Shown: positions 25,756 to 39,898 of the stretch, piece by piece
How positions within the stretch are numbered: position 1 is the first letter of the stretch
Layout of the letters: every line of letters begins with the position of its first letter
Assembly (NCBI RefSeq): GCF_000321225.1
Contig: NW_004451005.1
Location: 1,211,991-1,275,990, forward strand
DNA length: 64,000 nt
Direction of reading: 5' to 3'
Source: Odobenus rosmarus divergens
Taxonomy: Eukaryota > Chordata > Mammalia > Carnivora > Odobenidae
Made by a program: the position numbers and the translations under genes
Notes under the pieces: model-generated
Told to the model about the DNA's origin: nothing
Database searches by the model: none
The model's input: only the letters and a program-made list of their open reading frames with translations

Positions 25756-28700
25756 AGTTTAGCTTTTACTGTTGTTAAAATGCATTCAAGGTGGCTTTCT
25801 GGAATTAATATCTAAAACTTCCTTTTTTTTAGAAAGTTACTCAACCCTCATCAGCTCTCCTCTCAGAGCAAAACAGAAAAGATCTCCCTATCCCTTAGTA
25901 TTTGTTTTCTAAAACTAGGGTGGAAAAATTCTTTAACAGACTGTCTTTATACCACTTAATTTGATAGTTATCTAGTTATTTCTTACCTCTATTTTAATGT
26001 CGCAGAAAAAAGACAGTTGGACCTCCAGACTCCCTTAAAGGACGAATTTTTTTAAAAGATAAGTCTGAATTTCAGAGTGTCAAAATTCTTTAGAATAATG
26101 ATTATCTTTTGTGTCACTGATTGTGACAGCTTTTAGTACAGAGGAAGTACTTGGTAGCTTACTAATTTCCCCTTTAGCTGTAAGGATGCATTATGGAATC
26201 CAAAGCCCCAAATTGTAAGTGCAAGAAAGGGAGTTCTGAAGTCAAGAAAAGAGTGGGGGTAGCTGTTGTTACTCTCTACTTCTACGGTACCATATTGTAT
26301 TTGGGCATTTTTGTAGTACTTTGGATTGTAATAGGCAGTGTCTAATTTCCTTATTTAACATTATTTGAACACTTAACTAGGGTGTGTGACAAGGCCCTGT
26401 TTAACACCTCCAGTTTCATCTCACTACAACACTTGGCCTGTTTAGATATTTCTGTAAAGGAAAGCTCATCTCGTGTTCCAGTAGAAGAAAATGCAAAATA
26501 AATAATCAAGTTCCATAAATGACCTTCAAATGATCTGTGTGATACTGGGTTTTAAATTATGATACAAGAATGGGATCTGAAAAGAAAAGAATCTTTCTGG
26601 GACTAATCTGAGCAAATGTTCTATTTTCCAGTATTATTTGAAAAAAATATCTTGAGAGTAAGCAAATATTCTACTTAGTGGAGTGCTGCTGGGATTTAGG
26701 CAGTTTAGAATATGATAAAATCCTCTCTAATACCATTTTCTTAAATATATTTTAAATTTTCTTTGATTCATAAGGTGATGTAATTCCTGGGAATTATTCT
26801 GAGTTGACCTTCTCCTCATATGGTACATTATATCAGTGAGCTGTGTTTTATCTTTCCATCTGGTTCAACAAAGGACTGCCTTACATTTGGCCTTCACTGC
26901 GTATGTGCATTTTTAGCCTATGTTTAGGTATTCAGGTTTAATACAGAGAATTACAGTCCTAGACTACTCATATCATTTTAAAGATAAGAAAATTAAGCCC
27001 AAGAAGATAGTGACTGACTTGCAGAGTTTTTAGTGGTTATGGTGATACCACAACCTTCTCTTTTATCCTTGGGTTCTTGCAACTTCGGAGGCAGCTGCTC
27101 TGTGGGGCGGTGGGGGTGGTGGTGTCCATAAGTATTTAAAAGGCTAAGTAGATGAGATTTTAATGTTTATTGGCATGAAATTGTTATGCCAAATTTTCTT
27201 ATCTCAAATAATATGTTTATGTTTACTTAGACAAAAATAGAATTGTTGCCACTTCAACTTATATGATATTTTAAATCACAGTTACATTGGTTAGTGTCTT
27301 GCTTCTCATGTGGTTTGCTTTAAAATAATACTGAATGTAAGGTGTATGGATGCTCACAGCTTAGCAAGCTTATTTGGTTATATTATGGGTTTCAGAATTT
27401 TAATTTCTGGAAAATGCTCCATTGTTTTTATGTTAGCATTTAATCTTGTATATTCTCTCTTTCCATAGTTAAAATGGACGGAGACAGCATAGTTGGGGGC
27501 AGAGGGAACTATGCCACTAATAACTAGATGATTTTTGACACCATAAGGAAGTTACTTCATTTCTGTCTCAATTTCTTTGCTGTGTTTCTTGCTGGAGAGT
27601 ATTATTAGGAAAAAGGATAAGCTTTTCAAAAGGTGGATGCTGTTAAAATAAGTCAGACTTTTTGCTATATTTTTTAACCACTGCCTTTGGAGTCTAGATG
27701 GGATGATGAACAGATTGTATAAAATTATTATATATAAGTTTTCTCTCTCACATGACTAAGCCAAAATACAAAATTTAATTGTGACTTTGAGGAAGTTTTC
27801 TTTTCAAAGCAGTTCTTAGGTATTTCTGTTGTTTTATTAAATTCATAACTTTGAACCATGATTTATCATGCCTTTAATTTTTCTCAAAAAGTCAAGATAC
27901 AGAGGGTAAAGGTACACATACAGGAATTAATCTAGAGGTTACTATTGTACTTTGACCAGTAGTAACCTTTGTATCAGTTTTCCAAGTATACTGCTACTTG
28001 GAAAATGCTACTGATCCCCTCTAGTGGCCAAAAGATTGTGGGTTTTTTTGTTGTGAGGGTTTTTTTGGTTTTAATAAAAAGGAATATTATAATAAAGGTG
28101 TGGTCTCATTGTAGTATTTAAAAGCAATAAACCTTGTTCTATATAGGACGTGTATAATTAAGTGTTTCACTGAACAAAAATAGCATTCTTTGTTTATGCA
28201 AAACATGTTCAAGAATCTGGCTTATAAACCCGCAAATTGGGAAAGAAGGATATTTTTGCAAAGTAACTGTATTTGAATTCTACATTATTAATTTTAGATA
28301 GAATTTTGTGTTTCCAAAATATTACATATTGGTAATTAGTGGTTTTAAGTAAGCTCAACTTCTTTTTTCTTGTGGAACAGTGAGTGGGATTAAGAAAAAG
28401 CCAGCATACCTTTGAAGTATTAGTCCCAAAATCATACCAATGAGGTTTTGAAAGCATGGGTTACAATTTTTAAGAACATTTAACAGAATATCAGTTGTGG
28501 CAGTAAAGTAATTTTTTCCCATTTCCATCCTTGTTTCCCTCACCCCACTTTGCCTTCAAAAAGCATACCTTATAAATTCAGGATGAATACTGTTGCCTTC
28601 AGGGTGAACATCTTGGAAAACCAAAGGAGATGTCAGAAACATTGCCCCTTTTCAGAATAGTTTTATAACTTTTCTTTTAGAAATATTTTTAGCACCTATG

Positions 28701-28858
28701 ACCAAATATTTTTAAAATATTGATATCTTTGATGATAGATTAGATTTTTTTAGAGAAATCTAAAACTAAATGAGAGCCACATTATGTGAATAAGAAAGGC
28801 AGTCAAGCTTAACTATACAGTTTGAAGATATTTCTTTAAAGTAATGAGAATATTCTTT

Positions 28859-29054
28859 TTTTTTTTTTAAGATTTTATTTAGTTGTTTGACGGAGACACA
28901 GTGAGAGAGGGAGCACAGGCCAGGGGGAGTGGTAGAGGGAGAAGCAGGCTTCCCAGCCGAGCGGAGAGCCCGATGTGGGGCTTGATCCCAGGACTCTGGG
29001 ATCATGACCTGAGCCGAAGGCAGCCGCTTAACGACTGAGCTACCCAGGTGCCCC
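28859..29054 (-). mobile_element. Can-SINE, antisense
   Basis: Full-length antisense copy from poly-T to the head complement (gctacccaggtgcccc). Target duplication agtaatgagaatattcttt with one mismatch at 28840-28858 and 29055-29073. Confidence 0.95.
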
Positions 29055-29436
29055 AGTAATGAGAGTATTCTTTAATTTTTATTTTGTGACTCCCAAAAAT
29101 GATTTGATCCATTTTGTGGCTATGTCATAAAATTACTCTAAATGTTGTGGTAATACTGTCAGGAATGTTTTCTGCAATGTCAGTATCATTGGCACAATTA
29201 TAGACATTTCCAGAATGAGTAGATTTTAAACAGTGAGGATACGTCTGTGGGAATATATGTATATTTAACATTTATTTGTATTTAAGTTACCTTTGTGCAG
29301 TTGTTGACTGAAATAGTGTTGCAAATGAATATCCATTATTGAAATTGGATAATAGCACAATTGCTTATAGTTTATTTCTTTTTCCTTGGAATGATTTTTT
29401 ATGCTTCATAATGGAATTTATTTAAGTGAAACTTTA

Positions 29437-29661
29437 TTAGAGGTAGAAATACAATTACACTAAACTGTTAGCCTCCACATTCAGTTATTAGCCATTACTT
29501 AAAATGTACAACACTATCAGTTATTGCTGTAGTAGAGTCTTTTTTCTCTCATGTCTTAGTTGTGAGGAAATATTACTTGTTTTGAAATAGTGTAACCTGA
29601 AAAAATAGACGAGGAGGTATGTTTTATGGCGAACAAACCTTTAGAAAAACGTGGTATTTCT
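29437..29661. repeat. Unclassified repeated segment, copy 2
   Basis: Contains ttagaggtagaaatacaatt, acactaaact, gttttgaaatagtgtaacct and aaatagacgaggaggt, in the same order as the copy at 23620-23850 and about 5.8 kb away in the same intron. Confidence 0.6.
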
Positions 29662-30244
29662 GTTTTGTTTCAAGATCTTAAAAGAAAAGATCTTTAAAAA
29701 ATAAGCAGTTTTTACTTCCTCTAAGACTCATTGACAAAAAGCAACTAGATGGAGAGTGTAGATTTATTTGTATTTAAATTTCAAATTGTTTGGTTTTGAA
29801 TATTTTGCAAACAAATAATCCAAAATCTACTTTAATACTATAAAATTTCGATTGTAAATCAGAGGATGGTTCTGTATTTAAATAGGAAATTCAGATTAAT
29901 TTCTGTTTAGAAATGAATGACACATAGGTATCTAAACAACTAAGAAGTACCTTATGTTTTTAGTCTGTTACTGATAGATTCTTCTTATTTTTAACTCCAG
30001 TCTTCAGTATTTAAATCTAATGAGAAACTTTAGCAAACCAATACAATTAAAGTGTAGAAAGACTACACTTAGAAAGTTAGTGTTATTGTCAAAAGAGAGG
30101 AGAAGAAACTAGAGCCATTTTAGGTAAAGAACCTAGTAGCTTAGGACACAGTATTTCAAAAGTCTTACTTTTTGTGAGCTATATGGTTGGTGTAATTAGA
30201 ATTCTCTTTTGGTGGGATTCTATTATATGGAAACAAGCTTACCT

Positions 30245-30400
30245 TTTTTTCTTTATTTTATTGAAGTACAATTTACATTCTTAAAATGTATCCATTTTAA
30301 TTGGACAGTTGAGTTTGGACAGTTGTAATCTGTACCCCCAAATTTTCTTGTGCCTCTTTGTAACCATTGCCCCCATTGCTCCCTGGCCTACTTCTTTTGT
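30245..30400 (-). repeat. Old L1-like fragment, antisense
   Basis: ttattgaagtacaatttaca followed by atgtatccattttaattgga and later ccccattgctccctg is antisense L1 3' UTR-like. Confidence 0.45.
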
Positions 30401-31094
30401 CATAGATTAGTTTTATCTTCTTCTAAAAAAACAAAATCAATTTTCTTACATTGCGCTAAAATCAAACTTCTTAAATGCACTAAAATAAAGTGCATGCTTT
30501 ACCCTTTCATTAATTTTTTCTGGCACAAAAATACTTATTTTGCTTCATCACTAAAACATTGCTTTGCTTTGAGATGAGGAGTGGTAAGTCTTGGAGAAGA
30601 GCTTTGATTCCAGGCAGTCTTAAGTTTATATGTAATTTGTTAGTAAATTGATAGTTAAAAATGTATTGCAGTATATTTCATAGAGTTTTTGTATAAACAA
30701 GCATTATTGAAGTATGACAATTTCACTTTGAATGTTTGGCAAACATTATATCCTGGAAGTTTGAATTTTAGGAGACTACTGGTTTTCACATGGATAAATT
30801 TCTAGTCTCTTTGCCTAAGATATTTATTTCTTTTCCATGAGCTGTTGTGTGCTCTTTTGGTTGTGGATTCCTCTTCCTCCCTTCTCACTCTTCCTCCCTC
30901 CTTTTCCTTCTTCCTAGAATAATAAACTTAAGTTAAATGAAGTGTTACTGAACTGGAAAAATGTTCTGAACTAGTATTAATATCATTTACATAAAAATGA
31001 TAGCATGAACATTTTATTTATTAATTAAATCGGTATAAAAATTTAATGTTCTTATACCTAAAAGAATGTTTTTCAGTTAGAATGATGTCTTGGG

Positions 31095-31532
31095 CTGATG
31101 AATGGATAAAGAAGATACACACAATGGAATATTACTCAGCCATCAGAAAGAATGGAATCTTTCCATTTGCAGTGATGGGGATGGAGCTAGAGTGTATTAT
31201 GCTAAGCGAAATAAGTCAGAGAAAGACATACCATATGGTTTCACCTCATATGTGGAATTTAAGGAACAAAACAGATGAACATATGGGAGGGGGTTAAAAA
31301 GAGGGAAACAAACCATAAGAGACTCTTACCAGTAGAGAGCAAACTGAGGGTTGACGGAAGAAGGGGGATGGGGGATGGGCTAGATGGGTGATGGGTGTTA
31401 AGGAGGGCACTTGTGATGAGCACTGGCTGTTGTATGTAAGTTTTGAATCACTGCATTCTACTCCTGAAACCAATATTGCACCATATGTTAACTAACTAGA
31501 GTTTAAATTAAAAATTTGAAAAGGGAAAAAAA
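31095..31532 (+). mobile_element. 5'-truncated L1 with perfect target duplication
   Basis: 438 bp of L1 3' end: ORF2 C-terminal coding (residues like MEYYSAIRKNG), a 3' UTR with G-rich tract and a short A tail. A perfect 16-bp duplication, agaatgatgtcttggg, flanks it at 31079-31094 and 31533-31548. Low decay suggests a carnivoran lineage-specific insertion. Confidence 0.93.
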
Positions 31533-32071
31533 AGAATGATGTCTTGGGTAAACCAATAGCTGTATAGGAAATGTAATGGATTTTCAGGAACTAGAACACA
31601 GAGGATGTAAAATGTCAGTGGAAATAGTTTCTATAATACATTGTACTTAATTTTAATGATTCCTAATCTTAATCTTGAAAATCAAATAAGCTAAAAAAAA
31701 ACTTCTAATTGTTGCTACTGGGTGTGATACCGAAAATGATTAGATATTATTTTACCTCTTGAGTTTAGTGACTAGAACTAAAGTTATTCATAGTTGTTTT
31801 TAAAAGTAACTGTAGAAAGTAAGCAGAGATCCAGAATACTTGAGCAGGTTTTTCAGGTACTTGGAAGTTACTTTTTTCAAATGTTCAATTCTTTTGTCTA
31901 TATCATTAGTACTGCTTTTGTCTTAACAAAGGTGGGCTATAAAATTGGTGCTCTGAAGAATGCCAACCCCAAGTATTATTACAGTGCGGAGTTTAACTGT
32001 ACCCCAATATCCAGGAGTTCAATTAACTATATGGTGTGATTACTTAACAGACTGACAAAATTGACAACTTT

Positions 32072-32485
32072 ATTTTTTTTTATTTTTTAAAGATTTTATT
32101 TATTGGGGCGCCGGGGTGGCTCAGTCATTTGGCATCTGCCTTCAGCTCAGGTCATGGTCCCAGGGTCCTGGGATCAAGCCCCGCATCAGGCTCCCTGCTC
32201 GGCGGGGAGCCTGCTTCTCCCTCTCCCACTCCCTCTGCTTGTGTTCCCTCTCTCACTGTGTCTCTCTCTGTCAAATAAATAAATAAATAAAATCTTTAAA
32301 AAAAAAGATTTTATTTATTTGAGAGATAGAGCAGGTGCACAAGGTGGGGGGGAGGGGCAGAGGGAGAGGGATAAGTAGCCCCATGCAGAGATTGACACAG
32401 GGACGTGGGGATCAATTCCAGGACCCTGAGATCATGACTGGAGCCGAAATCAGACACTTAACTGACTGAGCCACCCAGGCACCCC
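32072..32485 (-). mobile_element. Can-SINE, antisense, split by another SINE
   Basis: Left piece 32072-32104 is the poly-T/tail complement and right piece 32320-32485 the GA-rich body and head complement. Near-matching 14-bp target duplication aaattgacaacttt / aaattggaaacttt at 32058-32071 and 32487-32500. The element at 32105-32303 inserted into its tail later. Confidence 0.9.
32105..32303 (+). mobile_element. Can-SINE nested in an antisense Can-SINE
   Basis: Full-length near-consensus element (ggggcgccggggtggctcag). Perfect 16-bp target duplication aaagattttatttatt, which is itself the tail of the host SINE, at 32089-32104 and 32304-32319. Confidence 0.95.
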
Positions 32486-32683
32486 GAAATTGGAAACTTT
32501 CTTTCTGCCATGAACTGTTGAAGTGACTACAAAAATTTTTAAAAGATACAATCTTCTAGAAGATCCAACTCTGGTTGTAATTACAAAATGTAGGCTATAA
32601 TAGTCGAGTGGTAAATGCTGTATCATGATATAGAATAGTTGAGAATATGGAGACAAACTGCCTGGTATAAAAAGAAAGGTTTC

Positions 32684-32855
32684 GGGGTGCCTGGGTGGCA
32701 CCTCGTAAAGCGTCTGCCTTCGGTCATGATCCCTGGGTCCTCACATCAGGCTCCCTGCTCAGCGGGAAGCCTGCTTCTCCCTCCCCCACTCCCCCTACTT
32801 GTGTTCCCTCTCTCACTGTCTCTCTCTGTCAAATAAATAAATAAAATCTAAAAAA
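32684..32855 (+). mobile_element. Can-SINE with internal deletions
   Basis: Head ggggtgcctgggtggcacct, then shortened tRNA-like region (missing several short segments), CT-rich body and (AAAT)n tail. Confidence 0.9.
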
Positions 32856-32969
32856 ATTTTTTAAAAAAGCTTCACTGAGACAGTATATTTGAGCTGTGTG
32901 AGGATAAGTGATTAACCTATAAAGAAATAGTACTGAAAGTTTTTTTATTATCTTTTAGCCTTATTCTGT

Positions 32970-33230
32970 CCAGTTTTTTTTATTGTGGTAAAATATACAT
33001 AACAATTTGTCATTTTAGCCATGTTTAAGTGTACAATTCTGTGACAAGAAGTTCACTCATGTTGAACATCACCGTCCATCTCCAGAACTTTTTCATCTTC
33101 TCCAACAAAAACCCTGTGCCTGTTAAATTCCATCTCATTTCCCCCTCCCTCTAGTCCCTAGTAACTACTGTCCTACTTCATCCTTATGAATTTGCCTACT
33201 CTAGGTAGTTTTCCTGTTATTAAACACTCT
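32970..33230 (-). repeat. L1 3' fragment, antisense
   Basis: ttattgtggtaaaatataca, accgtccatctccagaactt and agtaactactgtcctacttc are antisense L1 3' UTR text. Confidence 0.65.
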
Positions 33231-33404
33231 CAGCCCACTAGCCCAACATGTTGTTATTCAGTAAATTTTTAAATTAAATGGCAGTTAGGAATGGAAAGGC
33301 ATTACTTACGCCAGTGGCTTGGTAATATTTCTTGAATGGACTCAAAACTGCTAATTATTGTTATTAATAACCCTGTTGATTTGTAGGAAGACTTTTGTTT
33401 TCTC

Positions 33405-33560
33405 CTGTTTTTTTTCCAGTTTTATTGATACATAATTGACATATAACATTGTATTAAAGTATACAACATAATAATTTGATATATGTATATATTGTGAAAT
33501 GATTACCATGATAATTTTAGTTAACATCCAACACCTCACACAGTTACAGCTTTTCTTCTT
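33405..33560 (-). repeat. L1 3' UTR fragment, antisense, 60 bp before exon B
   Basis: ttgatacataattgacatat, gaaatgattaccatgataat and cacctcacacagttac are typical antisense L1 3' UTR text. It ends shortly before the exon B acceptor. Confidence 0.65.
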
Positions 33561-33618
33561 GTGATGATTAAGTACTTTCTGCTTAATTTTTTTTCACCTA
33601 GTTTACTTTCATTTTTAG

Positions 33619-34670
<1,052 letters not shown>

Positions 34671-34983
34671 TAATTAGGCTATTACCACTATTTTTACTTG
34701 GAGAATGAATGGATTTAAAGCCTCTTGATCTTAAAGGGTAATGTCTTTAAGTGATAAAGGTAATTATAGTCACTTGTGCTGAAAACTCCCAATGTAACAG
34801 ATTTTGGTGTCCATATAACTTACATACTTTAATAATGCATCCTAAGTAATCTGATCCCCCCATACCAGATACAACTGAAATTTTTTAAGTGATTTTTAGA
34901 CTCTTTATTCCATTAAAAAATATATCTATCATCTTGGTAACATGGGACATTTCACATGATCATGTCTAATAAATTTACCCCAT

Positions 34984-35096
34984 GGGGCACCTGGCTGGCT
35001 CATTCAGTAGAGCATATGACTCCTGATCTCAGAGTCATGAATTCAAGCCCCACATTGGGCCTAGAGCTTATTTAAAAAAAAAAAAAAAAAAAAAAA
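34984..35096 (+). mobile_element. Can-SINE, short-tail subfamily
   Basis: Head ggggcacctggctggctcat, gaattcaagccccacattgg, short tail and a long A run. Short shared flank taccccat at 34976-34983 and 35102-35109. Confidence 0.85.
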
Positions 35097-36764
35097 GATT
35101 GTACCCCATCATGAGTCTTAGAGAGAAGCATGTTTATGTTAAATCCTCCAAGTCTGAAATCAATCCATCTCTTTATTCCACTCTTCCTTCTCTTCTTCTC
35201 CCTTTCTTTTTCTCTTCACATTTCTCTCCCCATCCCTTCCTCTGGCCTTTTTCTCATAGAAGAAGAAACCAATAATGGAGCTACATAGAGATTTAAAAAT
35301 AATATTTAGTGAATTTTTTTTATTTAAGCAAGATGATCTTCTTTTAACTTACTCATAATGTGAGTTTTTAAGTTATTTTTTCGTTGTTACTGCTAAAGAT
35401 ATTACTGTTAACATCTGTTCTTCATTTTTCCTTTTATTTGCCGTGAAGGCAAAAATGAATTACTCATAGCAGTATTACTAAATAGCACTAAGTATAACTA
35501 GGTTACTTGACATGGTTTCATTTCTTGGTTTTATTAAATATGTTTGATCTGAGTTCAGATTCTTTTTGTCTTCTCTCTTCTTTTTCCTCCTTTTGCCTTC
35601 TTTTGGATTGAGTATTTTTAAAATAATTTTATTTGTTATGTCCTTTGTTGGCTTTTTAGTTATAACTCTTTATTATTTTAGTGGCTACTGTAGGGTTATA
35701 GTATGTACATTTAACTACACATAGTCTGCCTTCAGGTAACATACCACTTCCAACATAGTATAAGAACCTTACAATTATGTGTTTTAATTTTTCCCCACTA
35801 CTGAGGCAAGAGTCTTCAGTGTTCTCTAACCAGTAGCCTATGAATTACGATGTTTTCCAGTCTGTGTTGTGGAAACAGGAACTTTTCCCTGTACCATGTA
35901 GGTTTTGGATACTGTCCCTGGAATTTTTTCATATGGTTCTTTCCCTGACCTCTATAGTTTCTTCACTTGTATGTGCTAACAGTACTCTACTGAATTCTCA
36001 AGGGGACCTTCTGTTTTCTCTGGAATTCTTTCTCTGTACAGGTCTCTCGTCTGTAGTCCTCTGTCTCTGACCTCCATTTGCCTTTGTCTTTCTGTACTGT
36101 CATCTACTCCTCACCTTAGAGAGTCTGCCAGACTCCTTCTGCTTTCCTCCTTATTCTACCACTTGGAAATTCTCCCGAGACAGTAAGCTGGAGCAATCAT
36201 AGGGCTCATGTTACTTGTTTTCTGACTCTCAGGAGTCACTGTCCTTTGTTGCCTAATATCCAGTGTCTTGAAAATCATTGTTTTGTGTAGTTTCTCCAGT
36301 TTTTTAGTTTCATGCTAGAGGGTAAGCCTATTTATTTTACCTTGGTCAGAAGCAGAAGCCCATATTCCTCTTAAAGTACTTAATTTTGTCTAAATTAAGT
36401 AGCCTTGAAGTTCTTTATATTTGATATGCTTTAAGTTTTAGGCTCTTTAACATTTGATATTTATTTCTCTAAAAATAAAGGCAGTTGAACTTCTCTTTCT
36501 CCTTCATTAAGAAAAATGTGTGTATTCCTTTTTAATCAAACACTACACATCATTTTTCATTTGCTTGTAGATAGCCTTTTAAACAAAAACGGGATATATA
36601 CAGAATTGATTTATTTTTAAATGATCATATCAATAGTATATAACGTGTCAAGAGCAAAAGTGATAGTGGAAGGAGTAGAAGTTGGGATGCAGTGATAACC
36701 AGGTTGTATGGAAGTTTTGAAGAATAATTTTAAACTATTCATGTTTGAATAAATAGCATCAGTG

Positions 36765-37142
36765 GTAGACTAACATATATCACAAAGTACTACAGACTAG
36801 GTGGCTTAAACAACAGAAATTTATTTTCTCACAGTTCTGGAGGCTAGAAGTCTGAGATGAGTTGTAACCAAGGTTGGTTTCTTCTGAGGGCCATGAGGGA
36901 AGGATCTCATTTAGGTCTCTCTCCTCGGCTGTCTTCTCCCTTTGTCTTCATATCATCTTCCTCCTGTAAGTGCCTGTGTTTAAGTTTCGTTCTCTTACAA
37001 GGACACTGGTCATATTGGATTAGGACCCACCCTAATGACCTCTGTAAAGATGTTGTATCCAGATAGAGTCACATTCGGAGGTATGGAAGGTTAGGACTTC
37101 AACATATGAATGTTGCAGCTACACAGTTCAACCCATAACAAC
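36765..37142 (-). mobile_element. MLT1-like MaLR LTR, antisense
   Basis: Blocks ggtggcttaaacaacagaaa, ctcacagttctggaggctag, ggacactggtcatattggat and aggacttcaacatatgaatg, in this order, are the reverse complement of an MLT1-class LTR. Solo copy. Confidence 0.75.
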
Positions 37143-37959
37143 TGATGTCCCTATAAATGCTATCTTAAGAAATACTGATGCTTTTAAGAATACATATTAG
37201 GTAAAGATGAAATAAGGACATGGACCATAGTTTCCTACTTTGTAGATCAGAGTTGATGAACTGAGTCTAAGGATCTTTCATTAAATTATCAATACTAAGT
37301 CTATGACAGCAGTGGATTATGGGTAGTGAATTCATCTACTTTTTTTGTTTAGCCTTCATGCTAACTTGATAAGTGATTAATCCACTACCTTTACTCTATA
37401 TTTACCTTTCCAGTGAGATTTATTCTTTCATATTTTTTTTTGTTGTTGATAATGAGAGCACTTTCTATTCAGCCTACGGAAGTCCCTTTAACATTTCCTG
37501 TAAGGCTGATTTAGTGGTGATGAACTCCTTTAGCTTTTGCTTGTGTGGAAAACTCTGTCTCTCCATCAGTTCTGAATGATAACTTTCCTGGGTTGAATGT
37601 TTTTGGTTTGAAGTCTTTTTTTATGGCTTAAAGAATTTTAAGAATCGCTGTTTTTTGTTAAGTGTGTCATTGAAATAATAATAGCAAATTCTCATTTTAT
37701 TTTAGGTGTTCAGTGTTTTTATATAAAATGTTTTATCAGAACTGTTAGTAAGGCACTTTCAGTCCAACCTCCTCCCTACCATTCCCACACATGCTTCAGT
37801 AGGATTTAATTAACCCTTAAAATCTTAGATATATGGATTTACAGAAATAGAAGACATTATCTCTAACCTAAACTTACTGTTTAATTTTAAAGGAAGACAT
37901 GTATCACATTAAAGGAAAGTTTCTATTAATCTTGTTCTTTTGTTCATTTTAGTTTGATG

Positions 37960-38110
37960 ACTTGAAATAGATTACTTAACATTTTTCCACATTTCTTTTC
38001 TCAGCTGTAAAGTGGATATTATATCCTGCACATATGACTGTGAGAATTAAGTGAGAATATATAGATTAGCACTGTGCCCAACAGCAAAACTTCAGTAATT
38101 AATAGCTGCT
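37960..38110 (+). repeat. MIR fragment
   Basis: Right half of a MIR: ttctcagctgtaaagtggat, gagaattaagtgagaatata and gcactgtgcccaacagc. Confidence 0.6.
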
Positions 38111-38937
38111 ATTTTTAATGTGGTTCATTTGGATTACTGCAAGGATAAGGAAAGCAGGAATGATTGGGTTGGGGGATTTGTATTAGGGCAGTAGTTTCAA
38201 ACCATGTCAGATATCCCTTAAAGGTGCCTCAGGGATGGACAAGGAGTACTTGGTTGGGAAGGAAAGGGGAAGTCTACTCTTTTAGCCAGAACAGCTCTTG
38301 TTTTCATCAATTTTATATATTAAGTGTTGGGCTAGAAAAAGAAAGTTGAAAATTCCCTGTTTGGTGGTACTAGGCTGTTAGATGGTTAGAGATACGAAAC
38401 CCAAAGTAGATATTAATGAGATAAGTGAGGCACAAACCTTTCAGTAATATTTAAGAACAGTTCATCCGAATAGTATTGAATCAAGGTCAGGATCTTGTCT
38501 GGTGGTAAGTACTGATTTAAAAGCAGAGCAGTATGCTGTGAATTTCTTAGAATTGACCATATGAATTGTCTGTTCATTCATAGAAATGAATAGTAGGTAT
38601 TAGTAGATAATAGTTTATGATTTGAAAAAGTTGTTGTAGATGAGTAGCAAAATTTTTAAGTGATGAAAAAATGAAATAGCCCAGTAACTAGAAAATGGCA
38701 GCACAGAACAAAAGTATTTTCCGTGGTGATTGCTACCATTTAGGGGAGAATTAAGGAACAGGAGAGGGCTCTGCATCTATCGGAGAGAGAGAGCACGAGG
38801 TAAAGTAGCTGAAATGTTTGTTGTAGAGTGAAATTACTCTTGATGTAGAGATACAGGCAAGAAGTAAGACATTAATTTAGAATGAAGACTTCTTAATGTT
38901 TAGGGAGTACCTAAGAAAGAAAGAAAGAAAGAAGCCA

Positions 38938-39121
38938 GGGCGCCTGGGTGACTCAGTCGTTAAGCGTCTGCCTTCGGCTCAGGTCATGATCCCAGGGTCC
39001 TGGGATCGAGCTCTGCGTCGGGCTCCCTGCTCCGCAGGAAGCCTGCTTCTCCCTCTCCCACTCTCCCTGCTTGTGTTCCCTCTCGCTGTGTCTCTCTCTG
39101 TCAAATAAATAAAAAAAAAAA
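38938..39121 (+). mobile_element. Can-SINE
   Basis: Near-consensus full-length copy (gggcgcctgggtgactcagt). Flanks share an imperfect duplication of a GAAA-rich site ending gaagcca. Confidence 0.92.
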
Positions 39122-39763
39122 AAGAAGAAGAAGCCATTAAGTGTGATAGAAAGCAGAGAATAAGGTTGGGGGCTGAGGTTTATAAATTTGCATTAAAAGT
39201 GGAATACATAATACAGAGGATTAAAGTATGTTAGGTAGTAGAAAAAGGGATAGTACATAGAAAAAAAGGTATGCAGAAGGAAAACATGGGGGATTCTGTT
39301 TTTTCTGGAATTGGGTAAGTTAAAAGGGATGTCCAGGCACAGACACATTAGGATGAATGAAAACTGATATCACACCTGTAAGTCATTCTGTTTTCCCTGT
39401 ATATCCAGAAATAGTAAATTTAAGAACTCCCAGAGGCAGGTTAAGGCATCTTCTGCATGCAAGTTATTCTTTTACATTCCTTTTCAGCCCTTGCAGGCCT
39501 CTGGTAGAATTATGAAATTGCCCAAGCTAGGTAGGAAGGGATAGGAAGACTAAAGGACAAAATAATTCATATCTCAGTACTATCCCTTACACAAATGAGA
39601 ATGGGTGCAGTTTTTATAATAATATATTGTATTTAAAGACATTCCACAGCATGTTTATTAGGCATACCTTGACAACCACTGAAAATACAAAGGTAAATAA
39701 GGTCTTGTACTCACAGAATCCAGAATATATTGACTCATTCGAACATAAGAATAAACTGGTTAA

Positions 39764-39898
<135 letters not shown>

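Noticed and set aside
27104..27124. G-rich tract considered as a G-quadruplex
   Set aside because: It has only two runs of three or more G, with the remainder GG pairs, so a standard four-run quadruplex is not supported.
31046..31297. 83-codon open frame with MEYYSAI-like residues
   Set aside because: It is the C-terminal ORF2 piece of a truncated L1, not an independent gene.
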